Positions 26,194 to 36,800 of a stretch of DNA of 64,000 bases are shown here, in pieces (the first letter of the stretch is position 1; each line of letters starts with the position of its first letter). A program made the position numbers and the translations under genes. The notes below the pieces were generated by a model. The model was not told the origin of the DNA and searched no databases. It saw only the letters and a program-made list of their open reading frames with translations. The stretch spans positions 750,816 through 814,815 of the forward strand of contig NZ_JACDUR010000002.1 of assembly GCF_013761175.1 (NCBI RefSeq), in the 5' to 3' direction. The DNA is from Nonomuraea soli (lineage in GTDB: Bacteria > Actinomycetota > Actinomycetes > Streptosporangiales > Streptosporangiaceae).

Positions 26194-27057
26194 ATGTCGG
26201 GTTACGCGAATCTGGCGCGGCTGGATCTGGCCTACCGCGAGGACCGGCGCATTCGCGTCAGGGACGGCGTGGAGCTGTATTACGAGACCCGCGGCGAGGG
26301 CACCCCCATCACGCTGCTCAACGCCTTCTTCCTGCCCAGCCCGTCGTGGCGGGTGTTCACCGAGGAACTGGCCGGCAGCTACCGGGTCGTGGGCTACGAC
26401 CTGTGCAACCACGGCAAGTCCTCGCACGTGGGCCCGGAGCCGACCTGGGAGGAGCACGCGGCCGACCTGATCGCGCTGCTCGACGGGCTGGAGATCGAGT
26501 CGACCCACCTGATCGCCGCCTCGACCTCCACGATCCTGGCCAGGGACGTCGCGCTGCGCCACCCCGACAGGGTCAGGGGAGTGGTGCTGGCCGGCCCGGT
26601 GTTCGGTCCCCGCGGCATGCGGCGCCAGCGCCAGGTCCAGCGCGCGTGGCTGCGCACGCTGGAGAGCCACGGCATCGCGGGCCTGTACGAGCACATGTAC
26701 CCCGAGGTGTTCAGCGCGGAGATGAACGAGGCCATCGGCACGCCCGGCTTCCTCGGCTTCCGCGAGGCGTTCTCGGCCCTGTCGACCGTCGACGACCTGG
26801 TCAACGGCCTGAACCGGGCGATGGAGGACGTCGGCGACCCGGCCGTCCTGGCCGGCGTGGAGCGGCCGGCGCTGGTGGTCGTGGGCGACGACGACTTCCT
26901 GATGGGCCCGACGGCCGCCAGGGAGCTGGCCGCGCTGTTCCCCCACGGCCGAGCGGAGATCATGCCGAAGGCCGGTCACGTGCCCTTCGTCGACGACGCC
27001 GAGGGGTTCCAGGCGATCGTGCGCAAGTTCTTCGAGGAAGTGGACGCCCGTGCCTGA
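26194..27057 (+). CDS. Alpha/beta hydrolase with non-standard nucleophile elbow
   Basis: A 287-residue alpha/beta hydrolase fold protein. The C-terminal His block (KAGHVPFVDD) and the acid strand (VVVGDDDFLMG) are present. The nucleophile elbow reads HLIAASTSTIL, so the probable Ser110 sits in A-A-S-T-S instead of G-x-S-x-G, and the usual HG oxyanion motif is replaced by LLNAFFLPSPSW. It could release or cyclise a carrier-bound product, or act without hydrolysis. Its end overlaps the next carrier gene by eight bases, which ties it to carrier chemistry. Confidence 0.8.
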   Translation: MSGYANLARLDLAYREDRRIRVRDGVELYYETRGEGTPITLLNAFFLPSPSWRVFTEELAGSYRVVGYDLCNHGKSSHVGPEPTWEEHAADLIALLDGLEIESTHLIAASTSTILARDVALRHPDRVRGVVLAGPVFGPRGMRRQRQVQRAWLRTLESHGIAGLYEHMYPEVFSAEMNEAIGTPGFLGFREAFSALSTVDDLVNGLNRAMEDVGDPAVLAGVERPALVVVGDDDFLMGPTAARELAALFPHGRAEIMPKAGHVPFVDDAEGFQAIVRKFFEEVDARA

Positions 27058-27304
27058 CAGCGAAGCGGCCGTCCGCAAGCGTATCCGCGGGCTGCTCGCG
27101 CAGCTGTACGGCGGTGACAGCTTCGTCGAGACGGTGTCCGACGGCATCTCGCTGCGCCAGGCGGGAGTGTCGTCCCACGCGCTGGTCGCCCTGCTGGTGG
27201 CCATGGAGGACGAGTTCGGATTCGAGTGGGACGACGACGTGCGGCCGGAGGCGTTGCGCTCGATCGAGTCGCTGGCCGGTCACGTCCTGTCCCTTCAGGA
27301 GTGA
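27050..27304 (+). CDS. Carrier protein (second copy), atypical phosphopantetheine site
   Basis: An 84-residue carrier protein. The cofactor site reads AGVSSHALVALLVAMEDEFGF: Ser is present, but the Asp before it is Ser and the residue after it is His. The helix after the site looks normal. The GTG start overlaps the hydrolase gene by eight bases. With the first carrier upstream this operon encodes two carriers and two ligases, suggesting one pair per amino acid. This is inference. Confidence 0.78.
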   Translation: MPDSEAAVRKRIRGLLAQLYGGDSFVETVSDGISLRQAGVSSHALVALLVAMEDEFGFEWDDDVRPEALRSIESLAGHVLSLQE

Positions 27305-27310
27305 CGGCTC

Positions 27311-27883
27311 ATGGCAGTCAGACCTGAGGTCCCCGACGGAGCCGCCGAGGGCACGCTGACCGTGTGGCGCCCGGTCCAGCCGCCCTACGGCCCGCCCGAG
27401 CAGTTCGACGCGGGCCGCAGGGCGGCCGGCGCCGCCCTGTTCGCGGCGGGGGCGGCCGAGCGCAAACGTTTCGTGCCCCGCGAGCCCGACGGCCGTCCTG
27501 GCTTCCCGCCCGGCTTCCCGGGCTCGATCGCCCACACCGACCGCCTGGCGATCGCCCTGGTGGTCCCGGGCGCCTCGTCGGTCGGCGTCGACATCGAGAG
27601 CGCGGTCATCACCGCGCGCATGGCCAGGTTCGTGCTGCGCGGCCTGGAGTCGCAGACGCTGCTCCCGCCGGTGGGCGACTACACCATGCGCGAGCTCTTC
27701 GCGGCCAAGGAGGCGGCGTTCAAGGCGCTGTACGCCAGCGGCGCGCTGGAGGAGTTCCCGTTCTGGTGGATCGAGCTGGCCGAGGCGGACGGCGTGCTCA
27801 TCGCCTCCTACCGCGGCTCCCAGGTGCCGGTGTGGATCCGCTCCGAACCCGATCTCTCGCTCGCGGTGGCCATTCGCCGATGA
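27311..27883 (+). CDS. Sfp-type 4'-phosphopantetheinyl transferase
   Basis: A 190-residue transferase. The magnesium/CoA motifs are visible as SVGVDIES and LFAAKEAAFKALYA, preceded by GFPGSIAHTDRLAIA. It transfers phosphopantetheine from CoA to the serine of carrier proteins and so could activate the many carriers in this locus (seven in the window). It is the last gene of the operon that begins at 21399; the start is seven bases after the carrier stop. Confidence 0.88.
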   Translation: MAVRPEVPDGAAEGTLTVWRPVQPPYGPPEQFDAGRRAAGAALFAAGAAERKRFVPREPDGRPGFPPGFPGSIAHTDRLAIALVVPGASSVGVDIESAVITARMARFVLRGLESQTLLPPVGDYTMRELFAAKEAAFKALYASGALEEFPFWWIELAEADGVLIASYRGSQVPVWIRSEPDLSLAVAIRR

Positions 27884-27918
27884 CGCGAAAAGGCGAATTC
27901 ACTTTTCATTTCCATCAA

Positions 27919-27961
27919 TGAATTTCGCATATGTACGCTAATAATCGATCTTGGTAGCGTG
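27919..27961 (+). promoter_or_regulatory. Candidate promoter region of the KAS III operon with TGGTAGCGT box
   Basis: The 152-base gap before the KAS III gene is AT-richer than its surroundings. TGGTAGCGT occurs at 27952-27960, identical to boxes at 19006 and 39246, with TAGCGT as a likely -10. About 30 bases upstream is AATTTCGCATATG, loosely like the CGCA-containing box at the other sites but one 21-base repeat closer. The distance from TAGCGT to the start codon is 75 bases. Confidence 0.42.
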
Positions 27962-28035
27962 CTTTGTGGAGGAGCCGTGCAGGACTCTCCTGAAAATCTG
28001 ATTGCGTCCATTCTTTTCGCACCCGAGGCGGTCGC

Positions 28036-29055
28036 GTGAAATCGTGTCGAACGGCTGTGTTGTGCGGGCTGGGCCGCGCCGTCCCGGAACGAGTCGTCGG
28101 CAACGACGAGCTGGAGCGGCGCCTGGAGACCACCGCCGAATGGATCGAACGGCGCACCGGCATCCGGCGGCGTCACCGGGTCGCCGCCGGGCAGTCCACC
28201 TCGGATCTCGCCGTCGCGGCCGCGACCCCGGCCCTGAGGTCGGCCGGTATCGATGGTGGCGGGGCCGACGCCGTCGTCCTGGCCACGACCACGCCCGACC
28301 GGCTCTGCCCCGCCACGGCCCCCGAGGTCGCGCGGAGGCTGGGCCTGGGCACGGTGCCGGCCTTCGACGTCTCGGCGGCGTGCGCCGGCTTCGTCTACGG
28401 CCTGGCCACCGCGACCGGCCTGATCGGCGCCGGGATCGCCGAGCGCGTCCTGCTGGTGGCCGCCGAGACCTACTCGGCCATCGTCGACCCCCGCGACCGC
28501 ACCAACGCGGCGATCTTCGGCGACGGCGCGGGCGCGGTCGTGCTGCGCGCGGGCGAGCCCGGCGAACCGGGTGCCGTGGGGCCTTTCGACCTCGGCAGCG
28601 ACGGAGCGGGCGGCGACCTCATCAAGGTCGAGGCCGGCGGCGCCAGGCAACGTTCGTCGGGACGGCCCGCCTCGCCCGGCGAGGAGTTCTTCACCATGGA
28701 CGGCCGCTCCGTCTACCGCCAGGCGGTCGAGCGCATGTCGGCCTCCTCGCGCGGGGTGCTCGGCCGGGCCGGGCTGAGCTGCGCGGAGGTGGACCGGCTG
28801 GTCCCGCACCAGGCCAACCTGCGCATCATCGAGTCGGTCGCGGGCCATCTGGGCATTCCGGCGGACCGCTGCGTCAGCAACATCGCCGAGGTCGGCAACA
28901 CCGCCGCGGCGTCCATCCCGATCGCGCTGGCCGACGCGGCCGTCGCCGGACAGCTCGAGCAGGGCCACCGGGTGCTGCTGACCGCGTTCGGCGGCGGGCT
29001 GGCCTGGGGTTCCTGCCTGCTCACCTGGCCCAAACTGGAGGTCTGTCATGACTGA
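28036..29055 (+). CDS. Beta-ketoacyl-ACP synthase III (FabH-like)
   Basis: A 339-residue KAS III with the full Cys116-His258-Asn288 triad (VSAACAGF, VPHQANLRI, EVGNTAAAS). Family enzymes condense an acyl-CoA or acyl-carrier starter with malonyl-ACP. In a biosynthetic operon it most likely primes the polyketide chain; the starter cannot be read. The GTG at 28036 is the first start after the intergenic region. The end overlaps the next carrier gene by eight bases. Confidence 0.9.
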   Translation: MKSCRTAVLCGLGRAVPERVVGNDELERRLETTAEWIERRTGIRRRHRVAAGQSTSDLAVAAATPALRSAGIDGGGADAVVLATTTPDRLCPATAPEVARRLGLGTVPAFDVSAACAGFVYGLATATGLIGAGIAERVLLVAAETYSAIVDPRDRTNAAIFGDGAGAVVLRAGEPGEPGAVGPFDLGSDGAGGDLIKVEAGGARQRSSGRPASPGEEFFTMDGRSVYRQAVERMSASSRGVLGRAGLSCAEVDRLVPHQANLRIIESVAGHLGIPADRCVSNIAEVGNTAAASIPIALADAAVAGQLEQGHRVLLTAFGGGLAWGSCLLTWPKLEVCHD

Positions 29056-29287
29056 GATCAAAGATCGTTTCATCGCCCTGATCGCGGTCATCGCCGAGAC
29101 GCGTCCCGAGACCATCGCCGAGACCAGCACCTTCCGCGAGCTCGACCTCGACTCGCTCGCGCTGGTCGAGCTGTCGATGCAGGCCGAGGAGGCCTTCGCG
29201 GTCCCGATCGAGGAGGAGGCCTTCCAGGCCGACACCACGGTCGACGAGGCCCTGCGGCTCATCAACGGGCGCCTGGGGGTGGGATGA
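29048..29287 (+). CDS. Acyl carrier protein (third copy)
   Basis: A 79-residue acyl carrier protein with a canonical site, RELDLDSLALVELSM, and an acidic surface. The start lies inside the KAS III gene end and the stop overlaps the AT-ACP gene, so all three are coupled. It is the natural partner of the KAS III for making or holding the starter unit. Confidence 0.9.
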   Translation: MTEIKDRFIALIAVIAETRPETIAETSTFRELDLDSLALVELSMQAEEAFAVPIEEEAFQADTTVDEALRLINGRLGVG

Positions 29288-30858
29288 TCGGCCCCCTGGT
29301 CCTGTCCGCTCCGGACCCCGCGGGCCTGGCCGCCCGCGCCGCCGACCTGCGCTCAGGACTCGACACGACACTGAACGACGCCCTTCCCGCGATCCGCGCC
29401 GTCCTGCGCACCGGCCTCGACATCAGAGGCGGCGCGGGCGCCGAACGCGCGGTGATCCTGGCGAGCGGCCCCGCCCGGCTCACCGGCCTGACCGCGCTCG
29501 CGGAAGGCAGGCCCGACCCCCTGGTGGTGCGCGGCCGCGCCGACGGCGAGCGGCGTCCCGTCCTGGTCTTCTCCGGGGCGGGCGCCCAGCGGCCCGGCAT
29601 GTGCCGCGAACTGATGGAAGGCGACGCCGACTTCCGGGCGGCGGCGAGCGACGCCCTCGACCTGTTCGGCGGCGGTGTCGCCGACGCGCTCGCCGGCCGG
29701 CGCGGCGCCCCCGACATGCAGCGCCCGGAGATCCACCTGCCCGCCCTGTTCACCACGCAGGTCGGCCTGGCGGCGATGTGGGCGCGCTGCCTGGCGCCCC
29801 CCGCCGCCGTGATCGGGCACAGCATCGGCGAGATCGCCGCCGCGTACGTGGCGGGCGCGCTCACGCTGGAGGAGGCCGCCACGGTGACCCGCACGATGGG
29901 CGCGGCCGTCGGCGAGCTCACCGGCGGCTCAGCCATGCTCTCCGTGCTCGCGCCCGCGGAGAGGATCAACGGCCTGCTGGTGGAGGGCGTGGAGCTGGCG
30001 GCCGTGAACGGGCCGAGGGTCGTCATGGTGGCCGGTCCCGACGGCGAGGTGCGGGCCCTGGCCATGCTGCTGCGCCAGATGCGGATCGCCTGCAAGCTGA
30101 TGCCCGGCGGGTACGGCGTGCACTGGAGCGGCGTCGAGCAGGTGCGCGAGCCCCTGATGGCGCTCCGCTTCCCCCGCAGGACACCCGAGACGCCGCTGTA
30201 CTCCGCGGCGGAGGGCGGCTCCCTCGTCGCCGACGGCCTGTCCGACGGCCACTGGTTCCAGTGCCTGCGCGCCCCGGTGCAGTTCACCGCCGTCCTGCGC
30301 TCGGCCGCCTTCGCCCAGCCGGTCGCCTTCGTGGAGGTCAGCCCCTCCCCGGTGGTGGCCTACGGCATGCAGCAGGCCATCGCCGACGAGGTGCCCGTCG
30401 TCGGCGCGCCCGAGGACACCTCGTCCGGCTTCCTGAGAGGCCTGGCCGAGGCCCACGTCGCGGGCGTCGCGGTCGACTGGAAGTCCGCCCCCGCGGGCGG
30501 AGCCGACCTGCGCACCCCCTCGGGCGAGCTGTCGGGCGACCTGCTCGCGCTGGTGCTCGCCGAACTGGCCACGGTCACCGGGCGCCTCGGCGCCTTCCCC
30601 GACGACACCTTCCAGGCGTGCGGCCTGGACTCGGCCGGCGCGGTACGGCTGGCCAGCCGGCTCAGCGCCGCCACCGGCACGCGGCTGACCGCCGCTGCCC
30701 TGTTCGAGCACGCCACTCCGGCGGCGCTCGCCACCTACCTGCGCGAGCCGCAGGACCGCGCCGTCCCTGTGCCGGGACGGCGTGACGCCAGCGGCGAGGA
30801 CGGCCTCGGCAACGAGTTCGAGCTGCTGCTCAAGGAAATCGGAACTGGGGTGGAGTGA
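29284..30858 (+). CDS. KS-less type I PKS fragment: acyltransferase plus carrier domain
   Basis: A 524-residue protein. Residues about 1-90 resemble the linker that normally joins KS to AT, then comes an AT domain (about 92-390; LVFSGAGAQRPGM, active Ser180 in AVIGHSIGEIAAAYV). The extender-choice loop reads YGVHWSG, unlike the common HAFHS (malonyl) or YASHS (methylmalonyl) forms. A C-terminal carrier domain has ACGLDSAGAVRLASRL near residue 442. No ketosynthase is present, so it may be a loading protein, or the AT may serve the separate KAS III and ACP. Coupled to both neighbours by overlapping stops and starts. Confidence 0.85.
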   Translation: MIGPLVLSAPDPAGLAARAADLRSGLDTTLNDALPAIRAVLRTGLDIRGGAGAERAVILASGPARLTGLTALAEGRPDPLVVRGRADGERRPVLVFSGAGAQRPGMCRELMEGDADFRAAASDALDLFGGGVADALAGRRGAPDMQRPEIHLPALFTTQVGLAAMWARCLAPPAAVIGHSIGEIAAAYVAGALTLEEAATVTRTMGAAVGELTGGSAMLSVLAPAERINGLLVEGVELAAVNGPRVVMVAGPDGEVRALAMLLRQMRIACKLMPGGYGVHWSGVEQVREPLMALRFPRRTPETPLYSAAEGGSLVADGLSDGHWFQCLRAPVQFTAVLRSAAFAQPVAFVEVSPSPVVAYGMQQAIADEVPVVGAPEDTSSGFLRGLAEAHVAGVAVDWKSAPAGGADLRTPSGELSGDLLALVLAELATVTGRLGAFPDDTFQACGLDSAGAVRLASRLSAATGTRLTAAALFEHATPAALATYLREPQDRAVPVPGRRDASGEDGLGNEFELLLKEIGTGVE

Positions 30859-33800
30859 TGAGACGGAGCACGAGCCAGGTCACGCGCATCGCCGAGCTCG
30901 GCGAGCAGCGGCGCGCCGAGCTCGACCGCAAGCTCACCGCGTTCGCGGGAGCCGTACGCGGGGAGCCGATCGCGATCGTGGGTGCGGGCTGCCGCTTCCC
31001 CGGAGGGGTGAACTCGTTCGGGTCGCTGGCCAAGCTGCTGCTCGACGGCGTCGACGCGGTCACCGAGGTGCCCGCCACCCGCTGGGACGTCGGCCGCTAC
31101 TACGACCCGGAGCCGCGCACGCCCGGCCGCACCCAGTCGCGCTGGGGCGGCTACCTGGAGGACCCGGCGGGATTCGACGCCGGCTACTTCGGGATCAACC
31201 CGTCCGAGGCCGAGGCCATGGACCCGCAGCACCGCGTCTTCCTCGAGGTCGCCTGGGAGGCGCTCGAACACGCCGGCATCAGGCCGCGCGGGCTGAGCGG
31301 CGGACGCACGGGCGTGTTCGCCGGCTTCTGCCACGCCGACTACCTGGTCAGGCTCGCCGACTCCGGCGACATCGGCTCCACCTACCTGGCCACCGGCATC
31401 ACCCACAGCGTCGGCGCCGGCCGGGTCGCCTACCTGCTCGGCGTGCACGGGCCCGTCGTGGCCGTCGACACCGCCTGCTCCACCGGCCTGGTCACCGTGC
31501 ACCAGGCCGCGCAGAGCCTGCGCACCCGCGAGTGCGACGTGGCCCTGGCCGGAGCGGCCGTCCTGCACATGGACCCGAAGACCGCCGTCTCCTTCTCCCA
31601 GTGGGGCATGTTGTCGCCCAGCGGGCGCTGCCGGGCCTTCGACGCCGACGCCGACGGCTTCGTCCGCAGCGAGGGCTGCGGCGTCGTCGTCCTCAAGCGC
31701 CTGGGAGACGCCCTCGACGCGGGCGACCGCATCCTCGGCGTGCTCCGCGCCACGGCCGTCAACCACGACGGCCGCTCCAACGGCCTGACCGCGCCCTCGC
31801 CCGTCGCCCAGCGCGACGTCATCGAGCAGGCGCTGACCGCCGCCTCCATCGACGTGGAGGACGTGCGGCTGATCGAGGCCCACGGTCCCGGCACGCCGAT
31901 CGGCGACCCCATCGAGTTCTCCGCCCTGGCCGCCACCTACGCCACCGTGCCCGTGCCGCGCGCACTGGGCTCGATCAAGACCAACCTCGGCCACACCGAG
32001 TCGGCCTCCGGCGTCGCCGGCCTGCTCAAGGTCCTGGTCGCGATGCGCGCCCGCACCATCCCCGCCAACCTGCACTTCCGCCGCTGGAACCCCGAGATCG
32101 AGCCCGACGGCACGGGCCTGTTCATCCCCACCGCCGCCACCCCCTGGCCCGACGGGGCGGAAGGGCCGCTGCTGGGCTCCGTCTCCAGCTTCGGCCTGGG
32201 CGGCACCAACGCCCACGCCATCGTCGAGTCGGCGCCCGAGCGCGCCGTACGCCGCCCGCGCACCCGGCCACGGGGCATCTTCACCGTGTCCGGCAGCACC
32301 ACCGCCGCCGCCGCCGAGACCGCCGGCCGGGTCGCCGACTGGATCGAGAACGGCGGCGGCACCACGCCGCTGGCCGATGTGGGCGCCACCCTGGCCGCCC
32401 TGCGCGACCACCGCAACGCCCGCCTGGCGGTCGTCGCCGGCACCAGGACCGAACTGGCCGAACGGCTGCGCGCCGCCGCGCGCGAGGAGATCGGCTCGGC
32501 CATCGGCACCGCGGCGGGCACCGCCACCCGCGCCAAGCCGATGGTCTGGGCGTTCTCCGGCCAGGGCGCGCAGTGGGCCAGGATGGGCGCGGCCCTGCTG
32601 ACCGATCCCGCGTTCGCCGCCGTCGTCGACGAGCTCGAACCGCTGATCGCCGCCGAGTCGGGCTTCTCCGTGCGCGAGACCCTCCAGGCCGCGGAGGTCG
32701 TCACCGGGATCGACAGGGTGCAGCCCACCCTCCTGGTCATGCAGCTCGGACTGGCCGCGATGTGGCGCTCCTACGGAGCCACGCCCGCCGCCGTGATCGG
32801 TCAGTCGATGGGCGAGGTCGCCGCCGCCGTCGTCGCGGGCGCGCTGACACCCGCCGACGGCGTCAAGGTCATCTGCCGCCGCACCAGGCTCATGAGCAGG
32901 ATCGCGGGAGCCGGCGCCATGGCCTCCGTCGAGCTGCCCCGCGCAGAGGCCGAGCGCGACCTGCCCGACGGCGTCACTGTCGCCGTCGTCTCCTCGCCGG
33001 GCACCACCGTGGTGGCCGGCGACACCGCCGAGATCGACAGGCTCGTCGACCTGTGGGAGGAGCGCGACGTGCCGGTCCGCCGCATCTCCGTCGACGTCGC
33101 CTCGCACTCGCCGCAGGTGGATCCCGTCCTGGACGAGCTGGCCGCGGACCTGGCCGACCTCGACCCCGGCAGGCCCCGGATCGCCTTCTACGGCACCGTG
33201 CTGGACGACCCGCGTGCCGTACCGGACTTCGACGCCGCCTACTGGGTGGCCAACCTGCGCAGGCCCGTCCAGCTGGCCGACGGGGTGGCGGCCGCCGCGG
33301 CCGACGGCTACCAGCTGTTCGTCGAGCTCTCCCCGCACCCGCTGATCACCAAGAACATCGAGGAGATCTGCGCCCACGCCGGACGCTCCGATGCCACGGC
33401 CCTGGGCGCGATGCGGCGCGGCGAGGACCCGCTGACGACCGTGCCCGCCCAGATCGCCGCCGCCCACTGCGCCGGAGCCGAACTGGACCTTACCGCCTGG
33501 CACCCCGAGGGCTCCCTGGCCGACGCGCCGCCGACCGCCTGGAACCACACCGGCTTCCTGGTGCCCGTGCCGCGCGGAGGCAGGCGCGCCGGAGGCGGGC
33601 ACCCGCTGCTCGGCGCGCACGCCGACACCCCCGACGGGCACCGGTGGAGCGCCGACGTCGGCATCGAGTCCCTGCCGTGGCTGGGCGACCACCGCGTCAA
33701 CGGCATCCCGCTCTTCCCGACGGCCGGATATGTCGAGATGGCCTTCACCGCGGGCAGCACGGCCTTCGCCGTACCCGCCGAGCGGATCGAGATCACCGAC

Positions 33801-36800
33801 CTGCGCATCCCGCGCGCCCTGGAGCTCGACGCCCACACCAGGATCAGCACCAGCGTCTCCGCCGACGGCGGCTTCCGCGTCCGTGTCCTGGAGAGCGAGT
33901 GGGAGACCGTCGCCACCGCCCGGCTGCGCGTGCTCGACGAGACCCCGCAGACCGCCGATATGGCAGGCGCGGCGGCCGACGAGGTCGTACGGCTGCGCGC
34001 CTCCCACGCGGAGCCGCTCGACCCCGACGCCGTCTACGCGGGACTGCGGGCCAGGGGAGTGGAGCACGGGCCCGCCTTCAGCGGCCTGACCGGCCTGGCG
34101 CGAGACCTGGAGGGCGGCGTACTCGCCGAGGTGAGGGTCCCTCCTGTGGCCAGGTCGGTCGGGCACGACCTGCGGATCCATCCCGGGCTGTTCGACTCCT
34201 GCCTGCAGGCCTCGGCGGCGCCGCTCGTCACCGCGAACGGCAACGCGGCCGTGCTGCCCGTCGGCATCGACCGCATCCGCCTGCACGCCGCCCAGCCCTC
34301 CGAGGGCCTGTGCGCGGCCAGGCCGACGGGCTTCCGCCTGCTGTCGGCGGACGGCGCCGTCCTGCTCGAAGCAGAAGGACTCAGGCTCGCCGAGCCTGGC
34401 CCCGACGACTCGCGGCTGCTGGCCGTCACCTGGCAGGAGACGGCGCCGCTGCCCGAGCCGTCCGAGAGCGCGGGCACGGGCCGCTGGGCCGTCATGGCCG
34501 AGGACCCGGGCGACCCGCTCGCCGAGGCCCTGCGCAGCAGGCTCGAAGCCGCCGAGGACACGCCGGGCGGCGTCGTCTACCTGGCGGCGCCCGAGCGCGG
34601 CGACCAGGCCGAGCGCGGGCGCGTGCTGGTGGAGAAGGCGATCGAGGTGATCGCCCGCTTCTCCGACGACGCGCCCAGGGTCTGGTTCGTCACCCGCGAC
34701 GCCCAGCCGGTCCTCGACGGCGACGGTCAGTCCGTCGCGCAGTCGGCGCTGCGCGCTCTCATCAGGTCGGCCGGGCACGAGCACCCCGAGATGCGCGTCT
34801 CCCACCTGGACGTGGACGCCGGAGCCGACGTCGCCGCCATCGTCAGGGAACTGGCCGCCGACACGCCGGAGGACGAGGTCGCCCTGCGCGGCGGGCGTCG
34901 CTTCGTCGCCCGGCTCACCCCCGCGCCGCTCCAGGCCGGCGAGCGCAGGCGCATCGCCGCCACCGAGGAGTACGTGCTGGCCTGCCGTACCCCCGGCGAC
35001 CTGTCCAGCCTCGAGATCCGCGGCGCCTCGCGCCGCGAGCCCGGTCCCGGCGAGGTCGAGGTGCGCATGCGCGCGGCCAGCCTCAACTACGCCGACGTCC
35101 TCAACGCCATGGGGCTGTACAAGACGGTCGACGGGGTCCCCGTACCCCTCGGCTCCGACGGCGCGGGCGTCGTCGTCCGCGTCGGGCCGGGAGTCACCCG
35201 GGTGACTCCCGGCCGGCGGGTCGCCCTGCTCGCGCCGGGAACCCTCGGCTCGCACGTGACCGCGCCGGAAACGGCGCTCATGCCGGTGCCCGACGACTTC
35301 GACGACGTCACCGCCGCCGCGCTGCCGAGCGTCTACGCCACCGCCTGGTACGGACTGGTGCACTGCGCCAGGATCGCCTTCGGCGAGACCGTGCTCATCC
35401 ACTCGGCCACCGGCGGCGTCGGCCAGGCCGCCATCCGCATCGCCCGAGCCTCCGGCGCCCGGATCATCGCCACCGCCGGCAGCGACCTCAAGCGCGCCTA
35501 CCTGCGCGAGCAGGGCATCGAACACGTCCTGGACTCGCGGACCCTGGAGTTCGCCGGCCAGGTCGCCGAGATCACCGGCGGCGAGGGCGTCGACATCGTG
35601 CTCAACACCCTCACCGGAGCCGCCCAGCGCGCCGGGCTCGCCCTGCTCAAGGTCGGCGGCAGGTTCATCGAGCTGACCAAGCGCGACATCTACGCCGACA
35701 ACAGCATCGAGCTGACCCCGTTCCGCCGCAACATCACCTTCGCCAGCGTCGACCTCGGACTGGTCGGGCAGCGGCGTCCCGCCGACCTCGGCCGTGTCCT
35801 GTCCGAGCTGGCCGAGCGGTTCGGCAGCGGGGAGCTGAGCGCCCTGCCGGTCACCGCGCGCCCGCTGGCGCAGGCGGCCGACGTCTTCCGCACCATGGCC
35901 GCCGCCGACCACCTCGGCAAGCTCGTCATCACGATGCCCGACGGCCCCGTCGAGGCCTGGCGCGCCGACAGCCCCGTGGCGCGGGACGCGTCGTACATCG
36001 TCACCGGCGGCCTGGGCGGCATCGGGCTCGAACTGCTCGGCTACCTCGCCGGCAACGGCGCCGGCCGGGTCGTGCTGAACGCCAGGTCCGCGCCGACGCC
36101 GCAGGCCGAGCAGGCCATCGCCGGCGCACGGGCCACAGGATGCGACGTCCAGGTCGTGCGCGGCGACCTCGCCGACCGGGCCGCCGAGCTGGTCGAGGCG
36201 GCCACCGCGGGCGGGCTGCGGCTCGGCGGCGTCGCCCACGCCGCGGCCGTCGTCGCCGACGCCACCCTCCTCAACGCCGGCATCCAGCTCATCGAACGGG
36301 TCTGGCGGCCCAAGGTCCAGGGCGGCTGGCGGCTGCACGAGGCCGTCGGCGACACACCGCTCGACTGGTGGCTGAACTTCTCCTCGGGCGCGGGCCTGCT
36401 CGGCATGCCGGGCCAGGGCGTGTACGGCGCCGCCAACGCCTGGCTCGACGGCTTCACCACCTGGCAGCGGGCCAGGGGAGTGCCCTCCGTCAGCATCGCC
36501 TGGGGCGCCTGGGCCGAGGTCGGCGCGGGCACCGGCATGGCCGCCCGCGGCTACACCATGATCGACCCCGCCGACGGCATCGCCGCGATCGACCGGCTCC
36601 TGCGCCACGACCGGGCCAGGGTGGCCTACCTGCCCTGCGAGCCCGAGGTGTGGCGCAAGGAGATCCCCGCCGTCGCGACCGCCCCCTTCTGGTCCGAGCT
36701 CGCCGGCGCCGACGAGGCCGGCGGCGAACTCGCCGCCCCGGTCGGCACCACGCCACCCGAGCTCGAACGGCACCTGCTCACCCTCCTCCAGGGCATCCTC

